From Eubacteriales bacterium (GTDB taxonomy: Bacteria; Bacillota; Clostridia; Christensenellales; MB2-83), in assembly GCA_018385275.1 (NCBI GenBank), contig JAHAZM010000034.1, positions 1 through 59,607 of the forward strand: a stretch of DNA of 59,607 nucleotides, read 5' to 3'. Under the pieces are notes generated by a model. The model was given only the letters and a program-made list of their open reading frames with translations. It ran no database searches and had not been told where the DNA came from. The translations under genes were made by a program, and so were the position numbers. Positions 8,975-18,134 of this stretch are shown in pieces. Numbering within the stretch: the stretch's first letter is position 1; every line of letters starts with the position of its first letter.

Positions 8975-8998
8975 CCGCCCCTCGGGGCGGTTTTTTAT
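8975..8998 (+). terminator. nrdR-pgeF terminator
   Basis: Short CCGCCCC / GGGGCGG stem with a two-base apparent loop (effectively 4) followed by TTTTTTATTT. Confidence 0.85.
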
Positions 8999-9013
8999 TT
9001 GCAGTATTTTCCT

Positions 9014-9042
9014 TTGCTTTCTGGCGAAAAAAGATGTATACT
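9014..9042 (+). promoter_or_regulatory. Promoter of the M23 endopeptidase gene
   Basis: TTGCTT (9014-9019), 17-base spacer, TATACT (9037-9042). An in-frame ATG at 9034 lies inside this promoter, which supports the downstream ATG at 9073 as the real start. Confidence 0.7.
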
Positions 9043-9072
9043 GTAGAAAAACAGACATCCGGAGCACCCCGC

Positions 9073-10338
9073 ATGAAAACTTTCCTGAGGATTTTCGCCA
9101 TCATTTTGATCCTGGCAACCGTCGGAGGTATTATCTTTCTCTTGCTTCCGCAGGATCAAACTCCGACTCCTACCACCATATATTCATATGTGAACACTCC
9201 TGCATCCGTTACGACGCCGACTCTTGCCCCGACTGACCGTCCCGTTTCCTCTCCGACGGCGAGTCCCGACGTTTCCGCCCCTCCGACGGAAACCGCGACG
9301 GCAAGCTCCACGGCCGTTTCCACGCCGGAGCCCACACCTGTTCCCTCGCCCACGCCGGAGCCTTCTTACGCCGCCGCGCTGAAAGCCGGCACCGGCCTGC
9401 TGAATATCCGCACCCGGCCCGACAGCGCCGCTCCCGTCGTCGGTCAGATCCGCCAGGAGGAGGCTTTTACCGTAATCTCCCGCGCGGACGGAAAATGGTT
9501 TCTGATCTGCTGCGGCAATTGCGTCGGTTACGCCAGCGGCGACTATATCGAACTCGGTCCGGCCGCGACCTATACCGGCTCCACGGCCGTTTCGACTCCC
9601 ACCCCGACGCCGACTCCATCCCCGACTCCCACGCCCACACCCAAACCGACTCCCACCCCGACGCCTGCTCCGACGTCCACCGCGCCGGCGGGCCAAAAGG
9701 CCACCGTCAGCTACAGCGTCGGCAGCCTGGCGCTTCGCAGCGGACGCAGTTCTTCCTCGTCCCTTATCACCTACATCCCCTCCGGCGAACAGGTGATCGT
9801 CACGGACAAATCCCAGACCTGGTACGCCGTATGGTATAACGGCCGCAGCGGCTATGTCTACGGGCCTTATCTGTTCTTCGGCGAGGTCGGTCCGAATGAA
9901 AACGGCTTCTACGCCGGCCTGAACGGCTACATCTGGCCGACCGATTCCCGGCGCATCACCTCGAACTTCGGCACCCGTGACGGCAAGCTCCACGGAGGCG
10001 TCGACGTCGGCGCCGTCAAACGCGGCGTCGCAGGGGACAAGATCTACGCCTCCAAAGCCGGCAAGGTCGTCGTTTCCTTCTTCGGCACGTCCGGAAGCGG
10101 CTACGGCGGCTACGGCAACGTCGTCGTCGTGGAGCACAGCGACGGGAACCGCACGCTCTACGCCCATATGTCCAAACGCCTCGTCAGCGTCGGAGATCAG
10201 GTCGAACAGGGCGCTGTTCTCGGACTGATGGGCACGACGGGCAACTCCGACGGCGTGCATCTGCATTTTGAAATCCGCATCGGCGGCAGCGCCTCGAACC
10301 GGATCGACCCGCTGACCTATTTCCCCGGGATCGGCTGA
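9073..10338 (+). CDS. Membrane-anchored M23 metallopeptidase with two SH3 domains (cell-wall endopeptidase)
   Basis: Cuts peptidoglycan cross-bridges or stems outside the membrane. The 421-residue protein has one N-terminal membrane anchor (MKTFLRIFAIILILATVGGI). Next come a Ser/Thr/Pro-rich linker, an SH3_3 domain (about residues 98-160), a second TPTPTP linker, and a second SH3 domain (about 215-275). The LytM/M23 domain is C-terminal: HGGVDVG supplies His and Asp zinc ligands near residues 307-311, and GVHLHFE supplies the H-x-H near 397-399, so the zinc site is complete. Start chosen at ATG 9073 because a GGAG site precedes it and the longer frame runs through the promoter. Monocistronic; a bidirectional terminator separates it from radC. 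Confidence 0.92.
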   Translation: MKTFLRIFAIILILATVGGIIFLLLPQDQTPTPTTIYSYVNTPASVTTPTLAPTDRPVSSPTASPDVSAPPTETATASSTAVSTPEPTPVPSPTPEPSYAAALKAGTGLLNIRTRPDSAAPVVGQIRQEEAFTVISRADGKWFLICCGNCVGYASGDYIELGPAATYTGSTAVSTPTPTPTPSPTPTPTPKPTPTPTPAPTSTAPAGQKATVSYSVGSLALRSGRSSSSSLITYIPSGEQVIVTDKSQTWYAVWYNGRSGYVYGPYLFFGEVGPNENGFYAGLNGYIWPTDSRRITSNFGTRDGKLHGGVDVGAVKRGVAGDKIYASKAGKVVVSFFGTSGSGYGGYGNVVVVEHSDGNRTLYAHMSKRLVSVGDQVEQGAVLGLMGTTGNSDGVHLHFEIRIGGSASNRIDPLTYFPGIG

Positions 10339-10367
10339 CTTTCCCCTCCCGCCGGACCTTGTCAAAA

Positions 10368-10397
10368 AAAGAGCCTGTCGCACAGACAGGCTCTTTC
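10368..10397. terminator. Bidirectional terminator between the M23 gene and radC
   Basis: AAAGAGCCTGTC / GACAGGCTCTTT arms with a GCACA loop. T-rich tracts flank both sides, so it serves the + strand M23 gene and the long minus-strand gene run ending in radC. Confidence 0.88.
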
Positions 10398-10408
10398 GTT
10401 TTATTCTT

Positions 10409-11146
10409 TTACGGCTTTTTGCCGCCGTTTTTCTCCATGCAGATGGTTTGATCGGCGCAATCGTCGTTGCCGAGAATCCCCATGGCTTTCATACTCGTAT
10501 ATTTCCCGTCCGCAACGATAAAATGATCGATCACGCGGATCCCGACGCTTTCCAGCGCTCGTTTGATGGCCACGGTGCTTTCGACGTCATCCCGCGACGG
10601 ACGCAGATTGCCGCTCGGATGATTATGCGCCACGATCACGTAATAAGCGCTGGCCGCCAGCGCCGCGCTGACGATCTCCCTCAGATAAATCGGCACCCGG
10701 TCGATCGTGCCGCTCTGCACTTCCTTGACGTCGATGAGCTGCCAATGCACGTCCATGCTGAACAGATACAGCACCTCGATGCGCTTCCCGGACAAATAAG
10801 CCGTCACGACCTCGCCGGCTTTAGCGGTATTGGACATATCCTTGAGCGTCCGCACCCGATCGATCATATAGCGCCTGAACAGTTGTTCCTCAAGCCTGAG
10901 CAGCGTCGCGGCATGCGGTCCGATGCCCGGCACCGCCTGAAGCTGAGAAATATCCGCCTGCAGCACTTTTTCCACCGAACCGAATCGGTCCAGCAAAGCG
11001 TGCGCCAGCGGATTGGTATCTTTGAACGGGATCCCGAAATACAGCAGCAGTTCCAACACTTCGACGTCGGTAAAGGCATCTAATCCGACTCTGCGGAACT
11101 TCTCCAGTTGTCTCTCCCTATGACCGGCATGGATGTTTTTGTCCAT
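10409..11146 (-). CDS. radC: RadC/JAMM domain protein
   Basis: The 245-residue RadC-family protein has an N-terminal helix-hairpin-helix region (QAVPGIGPHAATLLRLEE) and a C-terminal MPN+/JAMM domain. Its zinc motif AHNHPSGNLRPSRDD lies at about residues 168-182. The family was once linked to DNA repair, but its biochemical role is still uncertain. ATG start with GGAAATGAG just after the patatin stop, nine bases upstream. It is the last gene of a 13-gene minus-strand run and ends at a terminator. Confidence 0.92.
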   Translation of the reverse strand: MDKNIHAGHRERQLEKFRRVGLDAFTDVEVLELLLYFGIPFKDTNPLAHALLDRFGSVEKVLQADISQLQAVPGIGPHAATLLRLEEQLFRRYMIDRVRTLKDMSNTAKAGEVVTAYLSGKRIEVLYLFSMDVHWQLIDVKEVQSGTIDRVPIYLREIVSAALAASAYYVIVAHNHPSGNLRPSRDDVESTVAIKRALESVGIRVIDHFIVADGKYTSMKAMGILGNDDCADQTICMEKNGGKKP

Positions 11147-11155
11147 CTCATTTCC

Positions 11156-12430
11156 TCACAAAAGCTTTTTCATCAAATAAACGGCAAGCCCGGCCGCCGT
11201 TTCGTGCGGGAACATCGTCCCCGCCGTCAGCACAGCCGCTCTGGCGTCCGGCAGTCCTTTTTTCTCCAAAGTCGCGGCGACAGATCCCGCCACGCCGATA
11301 TCGCCGAGCAGACGCGCGATCCGATTAAGCTGCGCAGCCGTCATCTTTTTGCCTGTTTCGACACGGATCTGCGTCATCAATTCGTCGTATTTCTCCGTCA
11401 GAAGCGTCTGCGTTTTCTCCGCGGTATAGACCCGCGTCGGATCCAGCTTCATCATTTCCGCCGCCATATCACAGGCGGCGCGCAGCAGTTCGCCCAAACT
11501 GCGATCAGCCGCTCCCCGGCGCCGCAATTCCCGATAAAGCCCCGAGATCGCCCACTGCCCGGGCGTCGTCGCCGGCCCGAGATCACGGATCAGCTCTTCG
11601 ATTTCCGCCCGATGCGCTTCGGCAAAAGAAGCGAAGCTGCCCTTCTCAAACGAGTATTTCCAGCCCTCCGCCTTTCCGAAAACGCGCATCGCTTCCTGGT
11701 ATCCCAGCGCGATATTGGTCTGCGCCACCGATTTATTGAAAATCAGATGATGTCCCAGATCCCATTTGGGCTCGATCCGGATCACGCGCGCCGCCGACGC
11801 GTCGTAGCCCCTGTACAGGCCGACCGCTTTGAGATTGACCGCCACCACCTCGTCGGCGCCGGCCGAGATCGCCAGCTCCACCGGCATGGTATCGTAATAA
11901 CCCCCGTCTATGTAGCGCTTCCCGTCGATCTCTACCGGTTCCATGAACGGATAGAACGCCGCGCTTGCCAACAGATAGTCGCACAGTCGCCCATCGGGGA
12001 TATCGGGCAGAAACAGGCGGTACGGCTTCCGGTCGTCCAGGCCCACCGTGATCACGCCCACTTCCACGCCGGAAGCGCGCACGCGTTCTTCGTCAATGCA
12101 CCGCTCCAGAATGCTTCTCAAACCGTCGCACTTGATGCCGTTGGCGCCGGTCGCGGCCGCCTCCTGAATAAGCCGGACCGTACTGCCGAGGCCGATCCGT
12201 TCATCGAGGCTCTTATCTTCCACGTCCAGCACCTGCGAGGTCGTGATATTTTCCCAGACCTGCGTAGCCGTCTCCGGATCGTCCATGGCGACGATGCCGG
12301 CGTTGAGCGCCCCGACGGAAACTCCCGTCACGACGTCAAACCGCCATCCTAATTCGCGCAGCGCCTTCCACACGCCGATCTCAAACGATCCGCGCGCGCC
12401 GCCGCCCGCCAATGCCAAAGCTTTTTTCAT
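11156..12430 (-). CDS. Patatin-like phospholipase (RssA-type)
   Basis: Serine lipid acyl hydrolase with a Ser-Asp dyad. The N-terminus shows the oxyanion loop GGGARG (residues 9-14) and the nucleophile elbow GVSVG (Ser about 38). The catalytic aspartate is in the DGGYYD motif around residue 172. A C-terminal ~200-residue extension is helical and not recognised. No signal peptide, so it is probably cytoplasmic or membrane-peripheral, acting on phospholipids or acyl esters; the true substrate is unknown. Its ATG overlaps the stop of the UDP-sugar pyrophosphorylase gene upstream, and radC follows nine bases later. Confidence 0.88.
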   Translation of the reverse strand: MKKALALAGGGARGSFEIGVWKALRELGWRFDVVTGVSVGALNAGIVAMDDPETATQVWENITTSQVLDVEDKSLDERIGLGSTVRLIQEAAATGANGIKCDGLRSILERCIDEERVRASGVEVGVITVGLDDRKPYRLFLPDIPDGRLCDYLLASAAFYPFMEPVEIDGKRYIDGGYYDTMPVELAISAGADEVVAVNLKAVGLYRGYDASAARVIRIEPKWDLGHHLIFNKSVAQTNIALGYQEAMRVFGKAEGWKYSFEKGSFASFAEAHRAEIEELIRDLGPATTPGQWAISGLYRELRRRGAADRSLGELLRAACDMAAEMMKLDPTRVYTAEKTQTLLTEKYDELMTQIRVETGKKMTAAQLNRIARLLGDIGVAGSVAATLEKKGLPDARAAVLTAGTMFPHETAAGLAVYLMKKLL

Positions 12431-13596
12431 CGGATCCCCTGCGCCTCCAGCGCCGCTCTCGCCGTCTCCGGACTGTCCTGTCCCGTCCGGTTTTTCACCG
12501 GTGAAAACTCTTTTCTGTCCACGCGCATCACCGTCATGTCCCGACAGTACGCGAACGCGTCGAAAACAAAGGTCTCATATTTATACGCGTTTTCCTTTTC
12601 CGGCACGACGACAGCGCCCGTTTCGTCCACGTACGGCATCTTTTTAAAAGCCGTATGGTAAGGCAGTCCCGTCTCCGAGATGCGCTTGAGCACGTCAAGC
12701 GGGAAAACATGTGCGATAATATTCGCGTCGTTATAAACCAGTTCGCCGTCGTCCCCGCGCAGATACCGCAGTTCGTCCGGCAGCTCGCTGTATTCGATCA
12801 CGCCGGGTTTCCCGTCCATCAGACAAAAAACGCCGGCCTTTTCTTCCGGGCTTCGTTTGGCCACGGATTTGGAAACGATCTCGCTGCCGCTGCGCTTCGC
12901 CAATCCCAGCAACACCGGATCGGCCATGCGCACCGCGGCGTTATCCACGCCGCAGATGAATACGTACTTCACGCCGCGCGTTTCCATATCCTCGTAAACG
13001 CCCTGCTCCGCCGCCGCCCGGAAAACCCCGCCGTTTCCGTCCGGTCCGGTGCAGAGCGTGCCCTTGTCGCTCAGAAACGGCTCTCCGTCGGTGTTGAGGA
13101 GAGGCAGGGTGCCCTGCCGGAAAAAGCGGATATTTTCTTTTCCGTAGCCGAAATAACCGTGTTTTTCAAAAAACGCGACGGTCGCGGCATGATTCTCTTC
13201 CCCGGTCATGATATACCAGGGAATGATCGTCCCGCCGCCGGCAGCGCGCAGGCTGTCGCATTGGAGTTCAAAAAGACTGCGGTGAGAGGGCAGCCCGATG
13301 TCATAGGTGCCCTTCGGCCCCTTGTGACCGAGCCGGGTGCCCTGCCCGCCCGCCATCGTAACGGCCGCGGCTTCCCCGCCGCGGATAAGGTTTTGCCCGA
13401 GCTCAAAGAGCTCGGGGGCCTTTCTTACACTCGTAACGGGACTGACCTTGCGCTCCGAAGCGTTTTTTGACGCGTCGAAACTCTTCGTTGATTCAAAGAG
13501 TCTTTTCATCAGCGGATAATCGATACGGGATACGCTTTGCCTGAGCGAAGCGCGAGTCTCCGCGTCGAGTTCATCCTGAAATCGGAGCAGATCCAT
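12427..13596 (-). CDS. UDP-sugar pyrophosphorylase family protein (UDPGP/UAP type)
   Basis: Nucleotidyltransferase that makes a UDP-sugar from UTP and a sugar 1-phosphate. The 389-residue protein carries the eukaryote-like UDPGP signature AGGQGTRLGHKGPKGTYDIG at about residues 79-98. It also has YIMTGEENH, FRQGTLPLL and GNGGVFRA, the layout of UAP1-like UDP-N-acetylglucosamine pyrophosphorylases rather than GlmU. A late region ANIIAHVFPLDVL is also typical. The substrate (GlcNAc-1-P, GalNAc-1-P or Glc-1-P) cannot be fixed by eye. It sits three bases after mscL and overlaps the patatin start. Confidence 0.87.
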   Translation of the reverse strand: MDLLRFQDELDAETRASLRQSVSRIDYPLMKRLFESTKSFDASKNASERKVSPVTSVRKAPELFELGQNLIRGGEAAAVTMAGGQGTRLGHKGPKGTYDIGLPSHRSLFELQCDSLRAAGGGTIIPWYIMTGEENHAATVAFFEKHGYFGYGKENIRFFRQGTLPLLNTDGEPFLSDKGTLCTGPDGNGGVFRAAAEQGVYEDMETRGVKYVFICGVDNAAVRMADPVLLGLAKRSGSEIVSKSVAKRSPEEKAGVFCLMDGKPGVIEYSELPDELRYLRGDDGELVYNDANIIAHVFPLDVLKRISETGLPYHTAFKKMPYVDETGAVVVPEKENAYKYETFVFDAFAYCRDMTVMRVDRKEFSPVKNRTGQDSPETARAALEAQGIR

Positions 13597-13599
13597 CTT

Positions 13600-14073
13600 T
13601 TACACCTTTTCTTTGCTTTCTTTCAGCAAGTCGCGGATTTCCGTAAGCAGAACTTCTTCCTTGCTGGGTTCCGGTTCGGGTTCCGGTTCGGGTTCCGGCG
13701 CCGGAGCGGCCGCTTCTTCCTTCTTCTTCTTTCTCTTGCTGACGCCTTCTCTCATGTTGTTGATCAGCTTGACCATCAGGAACAGGCACAGCGCGATGAT
13801 CAGGAAATCAATGACCGTCTGAATAAACGCACCGTAGTTCCAGGTAATCGCCGCGTTCACGACTTCTCCGTCTACGATCTCTTCCGGTCTGAGAATGACT
13901 TTCAGTTCCGAGAAATTGGTCTTTCCAAGAGCAAGGGCAATGAGCGGTGTGAAAATATCAGCGACAAAGGACGAAACGATCTTTCCGAAAGCGGTACCGA
14001 TGATCACGCCGACGGCCATGTCGACGACATTGCCGCGCATTACGAATTTCTTGAATTCCTCACCCAACTTCAT
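13600..14073 (-). CDS. mscL: Large-conductance mechanosensitive channel MscL
   Basis: Homopentameric emergency release valve in the inner membrane that opens on hypo-osmotic shock. TM1 has the pore sequence [20 protein letters not shown] (residues 10-29), and TM2 is at about 84-108. The C-terminal cytoplasmic helix is extended by a lysine patch, then an acidic Glu-Pro tract at about 125-137, making 157 residues against the usual 130-150. The gene begins 17 bases after the upstream large carbohydrate-active-like gene and runs into the pyrophosphorylase gene. Confidence 0.96.
   Translation of the reverse strand: MKLGEEFKKFVMRGNVVDMAVGVIIGTAFGKIVSSFVADIFTPLIALALGKTNFSELKVILRPEEIVDGEVVNAAITWNYGAFIQTVIDFLIIALCLFLMVKLINNMREGVSKRKKKKEEAAAPAPEPEPEPEPEPSKEEVLLTEIRDLLKESKEKV
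13666..13698. repeat. Short tandem DNA repeat encoding the Glu-Pro tract of MscL
   Basis: About two and a half copies of a 12-base unit GGTTCCGGTTCG, coding Glu-Pro repeats on the minus strand. Copy number could vary by slippage without breaking the frame. Confidence 0.7.
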
Positions 14074-14090
14074 AGTTTATTCCCCCCCTT

Positions 14091-16538
14091 TCATTGATTT
14101 CTATACGTAACGGAAAAATGAACTTTTCCCTTTTCTTCGGCATGGAAGCAGAAGCGCGTAACGCCCCTGTCCTCGATGCCGAGACGTATCGGTTTCTGAT
14201 CGCACACGACCCGCCGGATATTGGCAAGCGTGCGCAGCGCGACGGTATAGTGCCCCGCCGCCGGCGCGTTGATTTCGAACGAGACGATCCGTCCGCCGTC
14301 GACCTTGACGCAGCTGAGCGTCCCCGCCTCCGTTTCCACGCAGGCAAACGGCGCTCCGATCGCTTCGGCGCAGGCGAATCTGCGCACCGCCCGGCCGTCC
14401 ATCTCATAGTCTCCCACGTTTTTGCGGCACAGATAAGCGTCGTCGCCGACGGCCAGCGCCGTGTTGTTTTTCAGGAAATTGAAATTGGACAATCCGCTGT
14501 CGCCCGTAGCCGGATGGAAGCCGAAGAGCGGGCTTTCCGGTTCGCAGCAATAGCTCATCGAGCAGAAGCCCTCGGCGTCGATCTTGGCCGGCGCGCCCAG
14601 CAATCCGCCGTACACGATTTCAAGCAGCGCTTTGTTATATTTTACATTACCCTTGATTATTTCGTCAAGCAGTCCGCCGGCGTTTCCGGGCGAAGTATAA
14701 TGGTGGCAGTTCATCGCAAAGTCCGTCTCCGCGTCCCACCAGCGATACTCGGAACCGTTCCACCACCAGACGCTCTGGAAACCCTTGACCGTGCGCATCA
14801 CGTTCTCCAGCTCCCGGATCACGTCCGTGCGTCCCGCATGCTCGGCAATGCGGATGATCGACTCGTATCCCGTGTTGTCGTAAGCGCACTCCGCCGCGTA
14901 CGGCACGCCCTTGAACAGAATGTCGATCATGCGCTCGTATTCGCGCTCCAGCTCAAAGTAGACCGACAGATCCAGCGCCGGGGGTTTCCCGACGGCGTGA
15001 GATTCGCGCTTGAGCGCCTCCAGGCACTCGGGAATGACCTGCTCGTTCATATTGCCCACGGTCACGTCCATAGCGCGGCTGACGCGGAACATACACCGAA
15101 GCGTTTCACAGGTCTGCGTAAGATAAAAGCCCGGCTCCTTCCTTGTCAGACCATAGGTCACGGCGAGTCTGTACATATTGAGCCAGAAATTGGCCAGATG
15201 GATGTAGTTATAGGAGCGGAACGTATACCCGCCCTTGAAAAACCAGCAGATCTCGTGCGTGTCCGGATCCTGCAGGTAGCGGAACAAATATCCGTCGATA
15301 TAATCGTCCAGCGCGGCGATCTCCTCGGCGGATGGATCGAGCAGGTTTTTCAGCGAAACGAACTCGATCTCACACAGTCCGCCCTCATACGAGCCGGTAC
15401 CCCAAAGCGAGCCTTCGCGCACGCACAGCGGCGGCTGATGTCCGCCGAACGGCTTCCGGCAGTACGGCACGATCGCCCCGTCGAGCAGATCTCCCTCCGC
15501 GTGATAGACCTGTTTATTCATGACAAAGGCCGCCCGATCCCGGATCAGCTTCCCGATCCGGTCGATGACGAGCACCTTGGCCAGGCAGACAAATCCCATT
15601 CCGTTCGTGAAACGCAGCGTTTTTTCGCCCAACTCCTCAAACGTGAACGTGAAGCTCTCTCCCGTGACGCCGTCGCAGACGACGGGCGTTTCCGACGCGG
15701 CCGTGATGATCAGCGGCTCGTCCTTCTCGACGATATACGCCGGCGCCGCGTGCAGCACGATCCGGCCGCTCTGCACCAGATACCGCTCAAACTCCGTCCG
15801 GTCCGCCGCCAGTCCGATCTCCAGCGTGAAAACCGTCTTTTCCCCCGGTGCGAGCGCGCGTTCCGTCGGCTCGACGCCAGTAAGAGACGCCGGCAGCTGA
15901 CGATCGCGCAGGTATCCGCCCGCACAGAAAAACACGCTCTGCGTCCCGTAGAACGAGTGATTGCAGATCCCGGGCCGCGACCGTTTCAACGTGACGGGCG
16001 TATGACAGACGTGCTCGAAGCGCGTGCCGTTCTCGGGAATGATATACAGCAGCGGTCCCATCCCGCTGAGACGCTCGATGACCTCCCAGCCGTTTTCGCC
16101 GCACGGGAAAACGTGCTCGAGCGTATGCGTGTCAAAGAGCTCCCGCTGGTTGAAATGAAATTCCGTATAGTTATTGTTGCTGACACTGTCGAAAGACGCG
16201 CGTCTCACCGTGAAACCGGTCTCGCCTTCGTTCGTCAGCGTATAACTCAGGCGGATCTTGTCGCGCAAAGGCACGACGCGCATGACGACGCGAAAGCCCT
16301 TTCCTTCCGCCTCCCAGCCGTCCTCTTCCACGCGCGACGGCACGACGTAATCGTCCCAGACCGTCCCCGCCTCGCTGCCAAGCGTCAGATACAGGCTTCC
16401 GAATCCTTTCAGATACCCGTCGGAACCCTCGTCTTCGATCATGGGGTTTTCCACCGGGGAAGCAATGAAATTCGCGCCTTCCGCCGCGTCCGTCAGATAA
16501 TCCATCGCGCCTGTCTTTTTGTTGATTCCGTAAAACAT
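14091..16538 (-). CDS. Large carbohydrate-active-enzyme-like protein (DUF5695-like), function unknown
   Basis: An 815-residue protein without signal peptide. The N-terminal ~330 residues look like a beta-sandwich similar to the supersandwich domain before (alpha/alpha)6 hydrolases, with segments such as GMGPLLYIIPENGTRFEH and TLEIGLAADRTEFERYL. The middle (about 330-690) is alpha-helical with many aromatic motifs (HEICWFFKGGYTFRSYNYIH, GFQSVWWWNGSEYRWWD, NCHHYTSPGNAGG), as seen in alpha/alpha-barrel glycosidases. It resembles DUF5695-type proteins, but I cannot name an enzyme class. AAGGAG precedes the ATG. The FAD protein gene ends three bases upstream and mscL follows 17 bases downstream. 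Confidence 0.6.
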   Translation of the reverse strand: MFYGINKKTGAMDYLTDAAEGANFIASPVENPMIEDEGSDGYLKGFGSLYLTLGSEAGTVWDDYVVPSRVEEDGWEAEGKGFRVVMRVVPLRDKIRLSYTLTNEGETGFTVRRASFDSVSNNNYTEFHFNQRELFDTHTLEHVFPCGENGWEVIERLSGMGPLLYIIPENGTRFEHVCHTPVTLKRSRPGICNHSFYGTQSVFFCAGGYLRDRQLPASLTGVEPTERALAPGEKTVFTLEIGLAADRTEFERYLVQSGRIVLHAAPAYIVEKDEPLIITAASETPVVCDGVTGESFTFTFEELGEKTLRFTNGMGFVCLAKVLVIDRIGKLIRDRAAFVMNKQVYHAEGDLLDGAIVPYCRKPFGGHQPPLCVREGSLWGTGSYEGGLCEIEFVSLKNLLDPSAEEIAALDDYIDGYLFRYLQDPDTHEICWFFKGGYTFRSYNYIHLANFWLNMYRLAVTYGLTRKEPGFYLTQTCETLRCMFRVSRAMDVTVGNMNEQVIPECLEALKRESHAVGKPPALDLSVYFELEREYERMIDILFKGVPYAAECAYDNTGYESIIRIAEHAGRTDVIRELENVMRTVKGFQSVWWWNGSEYRWWDAETDFAMNCHHYTSPGNAGGLLDEIIKGNVKYNKALLEIVYGGLLGAPAKIDAEGFCSMSYCCEPESPLFGFHPATGDSGLSNFNFLKNNTALAVGDDAYLCRKNVGDYEMDGRAVRRFACAEAIGAPFACVETEAGTLSCVKVDGGRIVSFEINAPAAGHYTVALRTLANIRRVVCDQKPIRLGIEDRGVTRFCFHAEEKGKVHFSVTYRNQ

Positions 16539-16541
16539 CTC

Positions 16542-18134
16542 TTAATTCTCCTTACCGATTCGTTCGATCACTTTTTCCGCCGTGCGGATGCCGTCCACGG
16601 CCGCCGACACGATACCGCCGGCATAACCGGCTCCTTCTCCGCATGGATACAGCCCACGCAAAACCGCCGAAACGCCGTCTTCGCCGCGCAGGATCCGCAC
16701 CGGACTGCTCGATCGCGTCTCCGACGCGGTCAGGACGGCCTCGCGATCCGCCCATCCGCGGAACTGCCTCTCGAAACCTCCCACCGCCGCGGCCAGCGCG
16801 TCCGTGATAGGCTTGGGAAGCGCCGCCCGGATATCTCCCGGGGTCACGCCCGGACAATAGGTAGGCAAAACTTTCCCGAAAGCGACGGTTTCCCGTCCGT
16901 CGAGGAAATCTCCCAGCGTCTGTGCCACGGCGCGGTATCCCCCGCCGCCGGCCCGGAAAGAGCGTTCCTCGATCTCTCTCTGATAGCGCATCCCGGCCAG
17001 CGCGTCGCCGGCGCCGAAATCCGCCGCGTTCACGCCCACGAGGAAACCGGCGTTGGCGTTCCTGCCGTCGCGGGCGTAAAGACTCATGCCGTTGGTGACG
17101 ACGCGTCCGGCTTCGCTGGCTGCGCCCATCACTACGCCGCCCGGACACATACAGAACGTATAAACGCCCCGCCCGTCGGCCAGATGCGTGCTCAGCTTAT
17201 AATCCGCCGCCGGCAGCGATCCGGCAAATCTTCCGTAGCGCAGACGGTCGACGTCGCTCTGCAGATGTTCGATCCGCACGCCCACTGAAAAAGGCTTCTG
17301 CTCCATCGCCGCGCCCCGCCGGTACAGCATCTCGAACGTGTCCCGTGCGGAATTTCCCACCGCCAGGACCAGCGCGTCGCAGGCAAGCTCCTCCCGTTCG
17401 CCGTTTTCATCGGCCAGAACGGCCGCTTTCACCGCGCCGCCGCGCGTCTCCAGATCCGTCAGCGTCGTCCGGAACCGCACCGTCACGCCCCGTTCGATCA
17501 GAGCCCGGCGCAGATTCGTCACGACCGCGCGCAGACGGTCCGTCCCGACGTGCGGCTTGGTATCGGTCAGGATCTCCTCCGGCGCGCCCGCGCCGACCAG
17601 CTCAGTCAGCACGTACCGCGCCCGCGGGTCATGCGTGCCGGTGTTGAGTTTGCCGTCGGAGAACGTCCCGGCTCCGCCCTCTCCGAATTGCACATTTGAA
17701 CATACGTTCAATTGACCGGTTTGGGCAAAGATTTCTACGTCTTTTGCCCGCTCTTCCACGCATTTTCCCCGTTCGATCAGCGTGACGCGCAGCCCCGCGT
17801 CGCTCAGGATCTTCGCGGCGAAAAGCCCGCACGGGCCCGCGCCGACGACCAGGACGTGCGCCGTCGTTTTCCGCCGCGCCGGCGGTTCGTACAGCGGCTT
17901 TTCCTCCGTCACGGACGGATCGGAACGCCAGCGCGCCAAAAAAGCTTTTTCCCCGTCAAACGTATAGTTTACCGCGTACACGCAGCGGATCTCGTCGCGT
18001 TTCCGCGCGTCGACGGCTCTCGAGGCGATTTTCCCCCGATACGGCGTCCGGATGCCTCTTCGGCGCGCCTCCCGGTCGATCACGCTCCGTTCCGGCTCGT
18101 CGAGCGCGGCTTTGATATTATTGATACGGATCAT
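16542..18134 (-). CDS. FAD-dependent dehydrogenase, COG2509 type
   Basis: Flavoprotein of 530 residues. An N-terminal ~90-residue alpha/beta domain precedes a Rossmann FAD site, VLVVGAGPCGLFAAKILSDA (about residues 93-112). Further marks are NVCSNVQFGEGGAGTFSDGK, LVLAVGNSARDTF, FCMCPGG and a C-terminal FAD segment GLYPCGEGAGYAGGI. This family is widespread but its substrate is unknown. Start set at the ATG at 18134, which overlaps the stop of the upstream flavoprotein (ATGA); the frame is open further upstream only as an antisense-type extension. Two flavoproteins in a row suggest a shared redox role, which is an inference. Confidence 0.87.
   Translation of the reverse strand: MIRINNIKAALDEPERSVIDREARRRGIRTPYRGKIASRAVDARKRDEIRCVYAVNYTFDGEKAFLARWRSDPSVTEEKPLYEPPARRKTTAHVLVVGAGPCGLFAAKILSDAGLRVTLIERGKCVEERAKDVEIFAQTGQLNVCSNVQFGEGGAGTFSDGKLNTGTHDPRARYVLTELVGAGAPEEILTDTKPHVGTDRLRAVVTNLRRALIERGVTVRFRTTLTDLETRGGAVKAAVLADENGEREELACDALVLAVGNSARDTFEMLYRRGAAMEQKPFSVGVRIEHLQSDVDRLRYGRFAGSLPAADYKLSTHLADGRGVYTFCMCPGGVVMGAASEAGRVVTNGMSLYARDGRNANAGFLVGVNAADFGAGDALAGMRYQREIEERSFRAGGGGYRAVAQTLGDFLDGRETVAFGKVLPTYCPGVTPGDIRAALPKPITDALAAAVGGFERQFRGWADREAVLTASETRSSSPVRILRGEDGVSAVLRGLYPCGEGAGYAGGIVSAAVDGIRTAEKVIERIGKEN

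Noticed and set aside
8938..9072. Upstream extension of the M23 peptidase frame
   Set aside because: It crosses a terminator and the gene's own promoter; the membrane anchor starts at 9073.
9590..9675. CRISPR-like or tandem-repeat locus
   Set aside because: The repeats are codons for a Thr-Pro linker inside a gene; there are no constant repeats with unique spacers anywhere in the window.
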